From JAKFDI01 sp036676235 (GTDB lineage Bacteria; Pseudomonadota; Gammaproteobacteria; Burkholderiales; Burkholderiaceae_C): a stretch of 64,000 nucleotides of DNA. The stretch is from assembly GCA_036676235.1 (NCBI GenBank), contig JAKFDI010000005.1, forward strand, positions 19,072 to 83,071, given 5' to 3'. The notes beneath the pieces were generated by a model. That model had not been told where the DNA came from. It saw nothing but the letters and a program-made list of their open reading frames with translations, and did not search any database. This document shows positions 41,912 through 50,218 of the stretch, piece after piece. The stretch's first letter is position 1; each line of letters begins with the position of its first letter. Position numbers and translations under genes: made by a program.

Positions 41912-42976
41912 TCAATGCGGAAACGGCCACAGCCGCAGCTTTTCCTTGGCTGTCGACCACAGGCGCGCCACGCCGTGCGGCTCGACGATCAGGAAGAACA
42001 CGATCAACGCGCCGAAGATGATCGACGCGAGGTGCGCCGAGAGCGCGGTGTCGATCGGAATGCCGAACCAGTTCGGCAGGCTGTCGAGCACGATGGGCAG
42101 CAGCACGATGAACGCCGCGCCGAAGAAGCTGCCCATGATGGAGCCGAGGCCGCCGATGATGATCATGAACAGCAACTCGAACGAGCGCTGCAGGTTGAAG
42201 GCCGCCGGCTCCCACGAGCCGAGGTGCAGAAAGGCCCACAGCGCGCCGGCCACGCCGATCAGGAACGAGCTGACCGCGAACGCCGTCAGCTTGGCGACGA
42301 TCGGGCGAATGCCGATCACCGCGGCGGCCACGTCCATGTCGCGAATCGCCATCCACTCGCGGCCGATGGCGCTGCGCACGAGGTTCTTCGCCAGCAACGC
42401 CAGCAGGGCGACGAGCATCAGGCAGAACAGGTATTTGCGCAGCGGCGAATCCAGCGGAATGCCGAAGGCTTGCAGTGCGGCCACGCCGACCGAGCCCGAC
42501 GACGAATCGTTGGTGAACCACGAGATGCGCAAGAACGCCCAGTCGGTGAAGAACTGCGCCGCGAGCGTGGCGACAGCCAGGTACAGCCCGCGGATGCGCA
42601 GCGACGGCAGGCCGAAAACAATGCCGACGGCTGTTGCGCACAGGCCCCCCAGCAGCAGCGCCAGAACCAGTGGCATGCCGTCGATGCGGGCCGTGAAATT
42701 GAACGCCGCGTAGGCGCCGATCGCCATGAACGCGCCGCCGCCGAGAGAGATCTGCCCGCAATAGCCGACCAGGATGTTCAGGCCGATGGCGGCCAGCGCC
42801 AGGATCAGCGTGGGCGTGAGGATGGCGCGAAACGTGTACTCCGACGCGGTCAGCGGCAGCACCACGAAAGCGATGAGCAGCAGCACCAGGATGGCGATGC
42901 GATCCTGGCGGATCGGAAAGATCTGCTGGTCGGCGCGGTAAGTGGTCTTGAACTGACCGTTCTCTCTGTACAGCAT
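41912..42976 (-). CDS. livM: Liv-type ABC transporter permease LivM
   Basis: A 354-residue permease with eight to ten helices. Features are LAAIGLNILVGYCGQISLGGGAFMAIGAY, the family LPSLRIRGLYLAVATLAAQF block and the EAA-like cytoplasmic loop (MAIRDMDVAAAVIGIRPIVAKLTAFAVSSFLIGVAGALWA). The C-terminal KEKLRLWPFPH is common to the acyl-ligase-linked version. It begins 3 bases after livH ends (42976 versus 42979). A small hairpin follows at 41849-41862. Confidence 0.92.
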   Translation of the reverse strand: MLYRENGQFKTTYRADQQIFPIRQDRIAILVLLLIAFVVLPLTASEYTFRAILTPTLILALAAIGLNILVGYCGQISLGGGAFMAIGAYAAFNFTARIDGMPLVLALLLGGLCATAVGIVFGLPSLRIRGLYLAVATLAAQFFTDWAFLRISWFTNDSSSGSVGVAALQAFGIPLDSPLRKYLFCLMLVALLALLAKNLVRSAIGREWMAIRDMDVAAAVIGIRPIVAKLTAFAVSSFLIGVAGALWAFLHLGSWEPAAFNLQRSFELLFMIIIGGLGSIMGSFFGAAFIVLLPIVLDSLPNWFGIPIDTALSAHLASIIFGALIVFFLIVEPHGVARLWSTAKEKLRLWPFPH

Positions 42977-42978
42977 GG

Positions 42979-43908
42979 TCAGACCCGATCGATGATTTTC
43001 TCGCCGAACAAGCCTTGCGGCCTGACCAGCAAGAAGGCAAGCGCCAGCACATAGGCGAACCAGATCTCGATGCCGCCGCCGAACAGCGGGCCGATGTAGA
43101 TCTCCGAGAGCTTCTCGCCCACGCCGATGACGAGCCCGCCGATGATGGCGCCGGGGATCGACGTAAGCCCGCCCAGGATCACCACCGGCAGCGCCTTGAG
43201 CGCCACCACCGAGAGCGAGAACTGCACGCCGAGCTTGCTGCCCCAGATGATTCCTGCCACGAGCGCGACCAGACCGGCCACCGACCACACGATGATCCAG
43301 ATGCGCGACAGCGGAATGCCGATCGACTGCGCGGCCTGGTGGTCATCGGCGACCGCGCGCAGCGCGCGGCCCGTCGAGGTCTTCTGGAAGAACAGCGCGA
43401 GCAGCGCGACCAGCACCGCGGCAATCACCGCGGCCGACAGGTCCTGCTGATTCACCAGCACGCCGCCGTCGAAGGTGTTCTCGAACAGGAAGATCGGATC
43501 CTTGGGCAGGCCGACGTCGATGGTGTAGATGTTGCTGCCGAAGATCGTCTGGCCGACGCCGTCGAGGATGAAGGCCACGCCGATCGTCGCCATCAAGAGG
43601 GTGATGCCCTCCTGGTTGACGAGGTGGCGCAGCACGAGCTTCTCGATCAGCCACGCGACGATGACCATGACGAGCACGGCGCCCACGAACGCGAGCACGT
43701 TGACGAGCGTCTTGTCGGTGAGGCCGGTCAGTTGCGGTATCCAGTCGGCGAAGCGCGCCATGGCCAGCGCCGCGAACAGCACCATCGCGCCCTGGGCGAA
43801 ATTGAACACGCCGCTCGCCTTGAAGATCAGCACGAAGCCGAGCGCGATCAGCGAATACAGCATGCCGACCATCAGGCCGCCGAGGAGGGTTTCGAGAAAG
43901 AAGCCCAT
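42979..43908 (-). CDS. livH: Liv-type ABC transporter permease LivH
   Basis: A 309-residue permease. It has the LivH landmarks GGLMVGMLYSLIALGFVLIFKASGVFNFAQGAM at the N-terminus, TLLMATIGVAFILDGVGQTIFG, the coupling loop STGRALRAVADDHQAAQSIGIPLSRIW and PGAIIGGLVIGVGEKLSE. It pairs with LivM as the transmembrane channel. The gap between livG and this gene carries a structured repeat. Confidence 0.93.
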   Translation of the reverse strand: MGFFLETLLGGLMVGMLYSLIALGFVLIFKASGVFNFAQGAMVLFAALAMARFADWIPQLTGLTDKTLVNVLAFVGAVLVMVIVAWLIEKLVLRHLVNQEGITLLMATIGVAFILDGVGQTIFGSNIYTIDVGLPKDPIFLFENTFDGGVLVNQQDLSAAVIAAVLVALLALFFQKTSTGRALRAVADDHQAAQSIGIPLSRIWIIVWSVAGLVALVAGIIWGSKLGVQFSLSVVALKALPVVILGGLTSIPGAIIGGLVIGVGEKLSEIYIGPLFGGGIEIWFAYVLALAFLLVRPQGLFGEKIIDRV

Positions 43909-43913
43909 GCTAT

Positions 43914-43997
43914 GTCTGCCCGCCGATCGTCGGGTACGACGATCGACCCCCCGAGGGGGTGCGGGCCGGCTTGGGAGCGGCCCGGCGCTCGGCCCGC
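43914..43997 (-). repeat. Intercistronic structured repeat, type 1, copy B
   Basis: Between livG and livH. Positions 43941-43997 match 7293-7349 in reverse complement. Read with the operon, the conserved core is followed by a 9-bp hairpin (43924-43932 and 43937-43945 around GGTA/TACC), which replaces the CCGCGG hairpin of copy A while keeping the loop. It begins immediately after the livG stop. Confidence 0.8.
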
Positions 43998-43998
43998 T

Positions 43999-44814
43999 TC
44001 ATGCCGCCACCTCGTGTGTTGTACCCAGGTAGGCACTGATCACGTCCGGATTGCTGCGAACGACATCCGGCGTGCCGTCGCCGATCTTCTTGCCGTAGTC
44101 GAGTACGACCACGCGATCGCTGATGTCCATCACGACGCTCATGTCGTGCTCGATCAGCACGATGGAGACGCCGAACTCGTCGTTCACGTCGAGGATGAAG
44201 CGGCTCATGTCCTGCTTCTCCTCGACGTTCATGCCGGCCATCGGCTCATCGAGCAGCAGCAGGCGCGGCTCCATCGCCAGCGCCCGGCCGAGGTCCACCC
44301 GCTTCTGCAGGCCGTAGGGCATGCGCCCGACGGGCGTCTTGCGATAGGGCTGGATCTCGAGGAAATCGATGATGCGCTCGACGGCCTCGCGCTGCACCAG
44401 CTCCTCGCGCTCGGCGGCGCCCCAGCCGAACGGGTTGCGCAGCGCCTGCTGGAAGATGTTGCTCTTCATCTTCAGGTTGCGCCCGGTCATGATGTTGTCG
44501 AGCACGCTCATGCCCTTGAACAGCGCCAGGTTCTGGAAGGTGCGCGCCACGCCCATCTCGGCGACCTGGCGCGAGTTCATCTGGTGGAAGGTCTGGCCAC
44601 CCAGGCTGATGGAGCCCTGCTGCGGCTGATACACGCCGTTGATGCAGTTCAGCAGCGAACTCTTGCCCGCGCCGTTCGGGCCGATGATGGCGCGTATCTC
44701 GTGTTCCCGAACATCGAAGCTGATGTCGGAAAGCGCCTTCACGCCGCCGAAGGCGAGGCTGATGTTCTTCACCTCGAGCACCACGTCGCCCGTGGCACGA
44801 TCCAGCCGGCTCAT
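43999..44814 (-). CDS. livG: Liv-type ABC transporter ATP-binding protein LivG
   Basis: A 271-residue ATPase. Walker A is GPNGAGKSSLLNCINGVYQP, followed by FQNLALFKGMSVLDNIMTGRN, the degenerate signature MPYGLQKRVDLGRALAMEP, Walker B LLLLDEPMAGMNVEEKQDM and the switch His in LIEHDMSVVMDISD. The YGLQKR signature is characteristic of the version paired with acyl-CoA ligases. Its ATG overlaps the ligase stop by four bases. Confidence 0.93.
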   Translation of the reverse strand: MSRLDRATGDVVLEVKNISLAFGGVKALSDISFDVREHEIRAIIGPNGAGKSSLLNCINGVYQPQQGSISLGGQTFHQMNSRQVAEMGVARTFQNLALFKGMSVLDNIMTGRNLKMKSNIFQQALRNPFGWGAAEREELVQREAVERIIDFLEIQPYRKTPVGRMPYGLQKRVDLGRALAMEPRLLLLDEPMAGMNVEEKQDMSRFILDVNDEFGVSIVLIEHDMSVVMDISDRVVVLDYGKKIGDGTPDVVRSNPDVISAYLGTTHEVAA

Positions 44815-46769
44815 GCGGCTCTCCCCAAGGCCGGATACACCGTCACATCGCTGATCTTCAGATCGGCCGACACCATGCCGGTGCGCCCGTCCTCGAAGGT
44901 CACCTGCGTCTCGATGTACTGGGAACTCTTGCCCGCATACAGCGCATCCACCAGCGCACCGTAGCGATCGGCGATGAAGCCGCGGCGCACCTTGCGTGTG
45001 CGGGTGAGTTCGCCGTCGTCGGCATCGAGTTCCTTGTGCAGCACGAGGAAGCGGTTGATCTGGCTGCCGGCCAGGCGCTCGTCGGCGGCGAGGTCGGCGT
45101 TCACCTTGTCCACGCACTGGCGCACCAGTTCGTAGACCTCCGGTTTTTGCGCCAGGTCGGTATAGCCGGCATAGGGCAGGTTGCGGCGCTCGGCCCAGTT
45201 GCCCACGGCCTCGATGTCGATGTTGATGAAGGCGCACACCTTCTCGCGCTTGTCGCCGAAGGCCACCGCTTCCTTGATGAAGGGAAAGAACTTCAGCTTG
45301 TTCTCCACGTACTTGGGCGCAAACATCGCGCCGTCGTTCGGCCCGCCGGCCAGCCGGCCCACGTCCTTGGCGCGGTCGATGATCTTCAGGTGCCCGCCGG
45401 CGTCGAGGAAGCCGGCGTCGCCCGTGTGGTACCAGCCCTCGGCGTCCAGCACCTCGGCCGTGGCTGCGTCGTTCTTGTGGTAGCCCTTGAGCAGCCCCGG
45501 CGAGCGCACCAGCACCTCGCCGCTGTCGGTCACGCGCAGCTCCACGCCGTCGATGGGCACGCCCACCGTGTCGGACTTCGCCTCCTGGTCGGGCTGCAGG
45601 CACACGAACACCGCGGTCTCGGTGGAACCGTAGAGCTGCTTCAGGTTGATGCCGATGGCGCGGTAGAAGACGAACAGGTCCGGCCCGATCGCCTCGCCCG
45701 CTGTGTAGGCCACGCGCACGCGGCTGAAGCCGAGCGTGTTGCGCAGCGGGCCGTAGACCAGCAGGTTGCCGAGGCCGTAGAGCAGTCGGTCAGTCAAGGG
45801 CAGCGGCTTGCCGTCCATGCGCACCGGGCCGATGCGCCGCGCCACTGCCATGAAGCGCTCGAACAGCCAGCGCTTGATGGCGCTCGCGTCTTCCATGCGG
45901 ATCATCACGCTGGTGAGCAGGCCCTCGAATACCCGCGGCGGCGCGAAGTAATAGGTCGGCCCGATCTCCTTGAGGTCGATGCTCACCGTGTCGGCCGACT
46001 CCGGGCAGTTCACCACGTAGCCGCAGGCCAGCCACTGCGCGTAGCTGAAGGTGTTCTGCCCGATCCATGCCGGCGGCAGGTAGGCCAGCACTTCCTCGTC
46101 GTGCGTCAGCCGGTCGAAGCGCGCGCCGGCTTGTGCGCGGTCGATCAGCGACAGGTGGGTGTGCACCACGCCCTTGGGCTGGCCGGTGGTGCCGGAGGTG
46201 AAGAACAGCGCGGCCACGTCGCCCGGCCGCGTCTGCGCGATGGCCTCGTCGACGTGATGCGGATGCTGAGCATTCCACGCGCGGCCGGCCTCCACCAGAT
46301 CGTCGAGCGGCGCGAGCCCCGGCTCATCGTAGTGGCGCAACCCGCGCGGGTCGTCGAACCAGATGCGCTCGAGGGCCGCGCACTGCGGGCGCACTTCGAG
46401 CAGCTTGTCCACCTGCTCCTGGTCTTCGGCGATGGCAAAGCGCACGTCGGCATTGACCAGCGGAAACACGAACTCGGCCGAGCCGGCGTCCTGGTACAGC
46501 GGCACCGGAATGGCACCGAGCGATTGCGCCGCGAGCATCGAGGCGTAGAGCCGCGGCCGGTTCTCGCCGATCACCACCACATGCTCGCCGCGCTGCAGCC
46601 CGGCCTGCGCCAAGCCGCCCGCGAGCGTTCGCACGAGGTCGGCCAGCGCCGACCAGCTCAGCGTCTGCCAGATGCCGAATTCCTTCTCGCGCAGGGCCGG
46701 TGCGCCCGGCCGCTTGGCGGCGTGCTCCAGCAGGAGTTGCGGAAAGGTCGTGGACACCGTGGCCTCCAT
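44811..46769 (-). CDS. Long-chain-type acyl-CoA synthetase (AMP-forming)
   Basis: A 652-residue adenylate-forming ligase. Motifs are LFFTSGTTGQPKGVVHTH (P-loop), YGSTETAVFV (A5), GWYHTGDAGFLD (A7) and KIIDRAKDVGRLAGG (hinge). Size and layout match the FadD15/long-chain group that includes bacterial AMP-binding proteins of aromatic clusters. The start at 46769 places the protein core correctly; upstream codons run through the promoter gap. It is the first gene of the leftward liv operon and would activate the transported acid with CoA. Confidence 0.88.
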   Translation of the reverse strand: MEATVSTTFPQLLLEHAAKRPGAPALREKEFGIWQTLSWSALADLVRTLAGGLAQAGLQRGEHVVVIGENRPRLYASMLAAQSLGAIPVPLYQDAGSAEFVFPLVNADVRFAIAEDQEQVDKLLEVRPQCAALERIWFDDPRGLRHYDEPGLAPLDDLVEAGRAWNAQHPHHVDEAIAQTRPGDVAALFFTSGTTGQPKGVVHTHLSLIDRAQAGARFDRLTHDEEVLAYLPPAWIGQNTFSYAQWLACGYVVNCPESADTVSIDLKEIGPTYYFAPPRVFEGLLTSVMIRMEDASAIKRWLFERFMAVARRIGPVRMDGKPLPLTDRLLYGLGNLLVYGPLRNTLGFSRVRVAYTAGEAIGPDLFVFYRAIGINLKQLYGSTETAVFVCLQPDQEAKSDTVGVPIDGVELRVTDSGEVLVRSPGLLKGYHKNDAATAEVLDAEGWYHTGDAGFLDAGGHLKIIDRAKDVGRLAGGPNDGAMFAPKYVENKLKFFPFIKEAVAFGDKREKVCAFINIDIEAVGNWAERRNLPYAGYTDLAQKPEVYELVRQCVDKVNADLAADERLAGSQINRFLVLHKELDADDGELTRTRKVRRGFIADRYGALVDALYAGKSSQYIETQVTFEDGRTGMVSADLKISDVTVYPALGRAA

Positions 46770-46860
46770 CGCGAGTGTGGGTGCCCGGGCCAAGGTCGGC
46801 CCGGGGCTTGTGCTCGCCGTGCTTGTGGCACCTGCGGACGCCGTCAATGTAAGAACTAGT

Positions 46861-46890
46861 TTGACGCCATGTTGTCGTTCTGACGACAAT
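46861..46890 (+). promoter_or_regulatory. Promoter and inverted-repeat operator for the Crp/Fnr-type gene
   Basis: TTGACG (46861-46866) and GACAAT (46885-46890) are 18 bases apart and form a plausible promoter pointing right. Inside it is a perfect 7-bp inverted repeat, TTGTCGT-TCTG-ACGACAA (46872-46889), that covers the spacer and -10. It lies in the 153-base gap between the regulator and the divergent ligase-liv operon and is the best candidate binding site for the regulator. Confidence 0.6.
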
Positions 46891-46922
46891 CCTAGGGACA
46901 GTCCCCTCGGGTCTTTCCCGCA

Positions 46923-47720
46923 ATGCAGAACAACCAGCCTTTGCCTTCAGCGCTGAAGACGCGAGCCGTCGAGACGGCAGCTCCACTGTTCAAGCGGGCG
47001 CGCGAAGCCACCGCCCGCGAACTGGCGGGCGTTCCCTGGCTCGGCCGGCTCGATGCCGCCGAACGCCTGCGCGTGGTCGCCGACGTGCGCGTCGCGCCCG
47101 TCAACGTGGGCGAATTGCTGTGCCGCGTGGGCCGCCCGCCGGTGTACTGGTTCGGCGTCATCGACGGCCTGCTGAAGATGAGCAACGACGACGCGGCCGG
47201 CATGCCTATCACCTTCACCGGCGTGCCGCCGGGTGGCTGGTTCGGCGAGGGCACGGTCATCAAGCGCGAGTCCTACCGCTACAACATCCAGGCGCTGCGC
47301 AAGAGCGTGGTGGCAGGCATTCCGGTCGACACCTTCCACTGGCTGCTGGACCACAGCATTTCCTTCAACCGCTTCATCACCCAGCAGCTCAACGAGCGCC
47401 TCGGCCAGTTCATCGCCGCGCGCGAGATCGACCGTCTGGGCGACCCCGACGCACGCGTCGCGCGCAGCCTCGCGGCGCTGTTCCATCCGGTGCTGTACCC
47501 CGGCGTCGGCACCTTGCTGCGCATCACGCAGCAGGAGCTCGGCTATCTCGTCGGGCTGTCGCGACAGCGCGTGAACGAGGCGCTGCGCGCGCTGCAGCGC
47601 AGCGGCCTGATCGAGGTCGAGTACGGCGGCGTGCGCGTGCTCGACCTCGACGGCCTGGCCCGCGTCCATCTGCAGGCGCCGCCGGCGGCGCGGGCCACCT
47701 CCGATTCCCCGTTGCGCTGA
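46923..47720 (+). CDS. Crp/Fnr-family transcriptional regulator
   Basis: A 265-residue regulator with an N-terminal cyclic-nucleotide-binding-like beta-barrel (about 45-160, including GGWFGEGTVIKRESYRYNIQALRKSVVAGIP) and a C-terminal winged helix (TQQELGYLVGLSRQRVNEALRALQRSGLIEVEYGGVRVLD). It lacks the four-cysteine Fe-S motif of Fnr and a clear cAMP-binding R-x-A-S-V sequence, so its ligand is unknown. The divergent position suggests control of the acyl-CoA ligase-liv operon and itself. Confidence 0.87.
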   Translation: MQNNQPLPSALKTRAVETAAPLFKRAREATARELAGVPWLGRLDAAERLRVVADVRVAPVNVGELLCRVGRPPVYWFGVIDGLLKMSNDDAAGMPITFTGVPPGGWFGEGTVIKRESYRYNIQALRKSVVAGIPVDTFHWLLDHSISFNRFITQQLNERLGQFIAAREIDRLGDPDARVARSLAALFHPVLYPGVGTLLRITQQELGYLVGLSRQRVNEALRALQRSGLIEVEYGGVRVLDLDGLARVHLQAPPAARATSDSPLR

Positions 47721-47805
47721 TCGCGCCGCACAATCGGCGGTGCCCGACGGCGGCCCGCAGCGGCTGCCGTTCGCGCTCGTCATCCAACCACCGGGGAGTC
47801 ACGCC

Positions 47806-49677
47806 ATGGCATTCAGCACCGTCGAGAAGCTCAAGGACCCGAAGCAGTACAAGGCCGATCTGAAGAGCGCGCTCGGCAAGGTCGGAAAGAATCCGGTCAA
47901 GTTCGAGTACTTCGAGAAGTTTCCCTTCGCCGACAAGCCGGCGCCGCTGCTCATCGTCGGGCACCCACCGGCCCTGCCGGCGGCGGTCGTCGCGGCCGGC
48001 GCGGTGCGCAAGGCGAAGGGCAACTGCGTGCTCGCCGACGACGACCTGACGTTCGACATCGAGTGGGGCGCGATCAAGCAGGTGCAGCTCAAGGAGGTGC
48101 TCAAGGGAACGAGCCGCACCGGCGCGATCGACGACGGCGCGGCCCGGGACGACGACAAGGCCGCGAGCCCGCAAGAAGCGAAGCATCGCGCGAAGCGCGC
48201 CGCTCTCACCAAGACCTTCGACGCGATCAAGGGCCAGGTGACTGACGACGAGCGCAAGCAGCTGCGTCAGCTGTACGGCGACATCGACGATGCATTCGAG
48301 CGCCACGACGATGCCGGTATCGCCAAGAAGCTCGCCGAGCTGGAGCGCGGCATCGCGTCGGCGGTCGAGGCACTGCAACGCCAGGCGAAGCTCAACGCGC
48401 AGCGCGACGACAAGAACGCCGCGCTGATCGACAAGGCCGAGCAGGCGACTGCGGCGCTCGATGCCTCGGTGAAGAAGCTGCAGATTGACCTCGGCAATTG
48501 CGAAGGCCGGCTCAAGCAACTGACGGCGCAGGCCGAGCATCTGCAGAAGGCCACGCTCGACCTGCGCAACATGGCCAAGGCCAAGCAGGAGGCGGCGAAG
48601 AAGCAGCGCGCCGAGGCCATCGCCAAGGCGGTCGCCGACGTCAAGGCGCAGGAAAAGACGATCGCCGGCCTGAAGACCCGCATCGTCGATGCCGCCAAGG
48701 CCCTGCAGGCCAACAAGGACCAGGGCCGGGCGAAGGAGCTGCTCGCGTCGTTCACGCTGCTCAACGATGCCTCGCAGCGCCTGAGCGAGAAGCTGCGTGC
48801 CGTCGAGCGCCAGCCGGTGGCTGCGCTTGCCGCCGATGCCGGCGACGGCATCAAGGAGACGGTGGGCCGCATGGCCGAGGCGTCGACCTGGCAGAAGCAG
48901 CAGTTCGACAAGGCGGCCGCCGGCGCCAACGTGCACGGCTCCGGCCGGCACGGCGCACAGCAGGGCATGGACCGCGCCGCGCGCCGCGCCGTGACGGGCG
49001 GCTTCGGTGCCGATTCGGCCAACAACCCGGCGGGCGTGACCCAGCACACCAAGCAGTGGACGGCGAAGGCGGCCGTGCAGTACACCGTCTCGCCCGACGG
49101 CAAGATCAAGGTCACCAACGCGCGCGAGGTGATCAAGCACGTGGTCGACGAGCAGAGCAACTACTGCAAGACCTTCACGCAGTCGATGTTCGCCAACCCG
49201 GTGCTCGAGAAGGAAGCGGTCGACAACGCCGTCGCCATCGCCAAGGCGAAATGCCCGTGGACGCACGTCGACGACGGCGGATGGAAGGAACTCAAGACCC
49301 TGGTCGTCTGGGTGCCGAAGCCGAAGACCGCGCCGGGGTACGGCTACGAGATGAAGCTGGTCGACCGCAGCAAGAAGCTCACGACCGAGCAGGCCGACCG
49401 GCTCGTCAAGCAGTTCGAGTCGGGCCAGATCAAGACGATCGACAAGCTGCTGGATCAGCTCAACGTGGAGTTGACGAAGAAGCCCGACGACGGCGGCGTG
49501 AAGATGATTCCGCATGCCAAGGTCGTGCTGGAACGCAGTGATGTGAATGCGCACGGCTGGGTCGCCAAGACGCACTTCCCGGACAACAGCGTCAACGCGG
49601 CCGCCTGGTCCATCGGCGGGCTGTCGGTGCGCAAGGGCAATGCCGCCGTGCAGCAGGCGCCGACCGCCGTCGTGTAG
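47806..49677 (+). CDS. Orphan coiled-coil protein with toxin-like C-terminal region
   Basis: A 623-residue protein without a recognised full-length family. The start at 47806 has GGGGAG seven bases upstream. Residues 1-110 form a compact beta/alpha region (KFEYFEKFPFADKPAPLLIVGHPP, LTFDIEWGAIKQVQLKEVLKG). About 140-330 is a long, Lys/Glu/Ala-rich coiled coil. The C-terminal 250 residues start with HGSGRHGAQ (377-385) and carry conserved-looking Lys, His, Trp and Cys (QSNYCKTF, KCPWTHVDDGGW). The GRHG start and Trp/Gly-rich body recall C-terminal domains of polymorphic toxins, but this is a guess. There is no signal peptide and no adjacent immunity-sized gene. Confidence 0.55.
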   Translation: MAFSTVEKLKDPKQYKADLKSALGKVGKNPVKFEYFEKFPFADKPAPLLIVGHPPALPAAVVAAGAVRKAKGNCVLADDDLTFDIEWGAIKQVQLKEVLKGTSRTGAIDDGAARDDDKAASPQEAKHRAKRAALTKTFDAIKGQVTDDERKQLRQLYGDIDDAFERHDDAGIAKKLAELERGIASAVEALQRQAKLNAQRDDKNAALIDKAEQATAALDASVKKLQIDLGNCEGRLKQLTAQAEHLQKATLDLRNMAKAKQEAAKKQRAEAIAKAVADVKAQEKTIAGLKTRIVDAAKALQANKDQGRAKELLASFTLLNDASQRLSEKLRAVERQPVAALAADAGDGIKETVGRMAEASTWQKQQFDKAAAGANVHGSGRHGAQQGMDRAARRAVTGGFGADSANNPAGVTQHTKQWTAKAAVQYTVSPDGKIKVTNAREVIKHVVDEQSNYCKTFTQSMFANPVLEKEAVDNAVAIAKAKCPWTHVDDGGWKELKTLVVWVPKPKTAPGYGYEMKLVDRSKKLTTEQADRLVKQFESGQIKTIDKLLDQLNVELTKKPDDGGVKMIPHAKVVLERSDVNAHGWVAKTHFPDNSVNAAAWSIGGLSVRKGNAAVQQAPTAVV

Positions 49678-49681
49678 ACCA

Positions 49682-50218
49682 TCAGCGCAGCAGCCAACGC
49701 TCGCCGTAGGTCGGTGGCGCCGGCCAGTCGGCGGCGAGGGGCGGCGATGCCGACCGCGCCTGCAGCCATTGCCGCGTGAGCATCCAGCCGGCGTGCGCCA
49801 CGACCACGGCCGCTGTGCCGCCCGGCTGCCAGGCGCCCGCGCGCTGCATGAAGGTCCGAAGCGGTTCGCCGCCGCCGGGCGCATGCGAGGCGAAATCGGC
49901 GCACCAGCGGTCGATGTCGGCGCGTGCGATGTCGGCCCAGCGTCGCCCGTCCCAGCGGCCGAAGTCGGCTTCAGCCAAGGCGGGGTCGATGCAATGCCGC
50001 CAGCCGAGGCGGCGCAGGCAGCGGCCCACCTCGGCGCAGCGCCGCAGCGGCGAGGTGAACACCACGCGCGGCAGGCCTTCGCGGCATGCGGCCGTGTGGA
50101 TGCGGCGGGCGAGGCGGCGCGCCTTGCGGCGGTCGACGGCAAGGTCGGTGCGGCCGATGCAGTGGCCTCCGGCGCCGCGCGGCCGCGGATGGCGCCAGGC
50201 ATGAATTGAAGTCGTCAC
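49682..50218 (-). CDS. cobC: Histidine phosphatase, probable alpha-ribazole phosphatase CobC
   Basis: A 178-residue phosphoglycerate-mutase-like phosphatase. The N-terminal catalytic region is HAWRHPRPRGAGGHCIGRTDLAVD: the usual RHG is RHP here, while CIGRTD fits CobC. FTSPLRRCAEVGRCL and a C-terminal VVVAHAGWM give the second Arg and His. The GTG start at 50218 overlaps the cobS stop by GTGA. In context it removes the 5-phosphate in nucleotide-loop assembly. RHP instead of RHG is a modest departure. Confidence 0.8.
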   Translation of the reverse strand: MTTSIHAWRHPRPRGAGGHCIGRTDLAVDRRKARRLARRIHTAACREGLPRVVFTSPLRRCAEVGRCLRRLGWRHCIDPALAEADFGRWDGRRWADIARADIDRWCADFASHAPGGGEPLRTFMQRAGAWQPGGTAAVVVAHAGWMLTRQWLQARSASPPLAADWPAPPTYGERWLLR

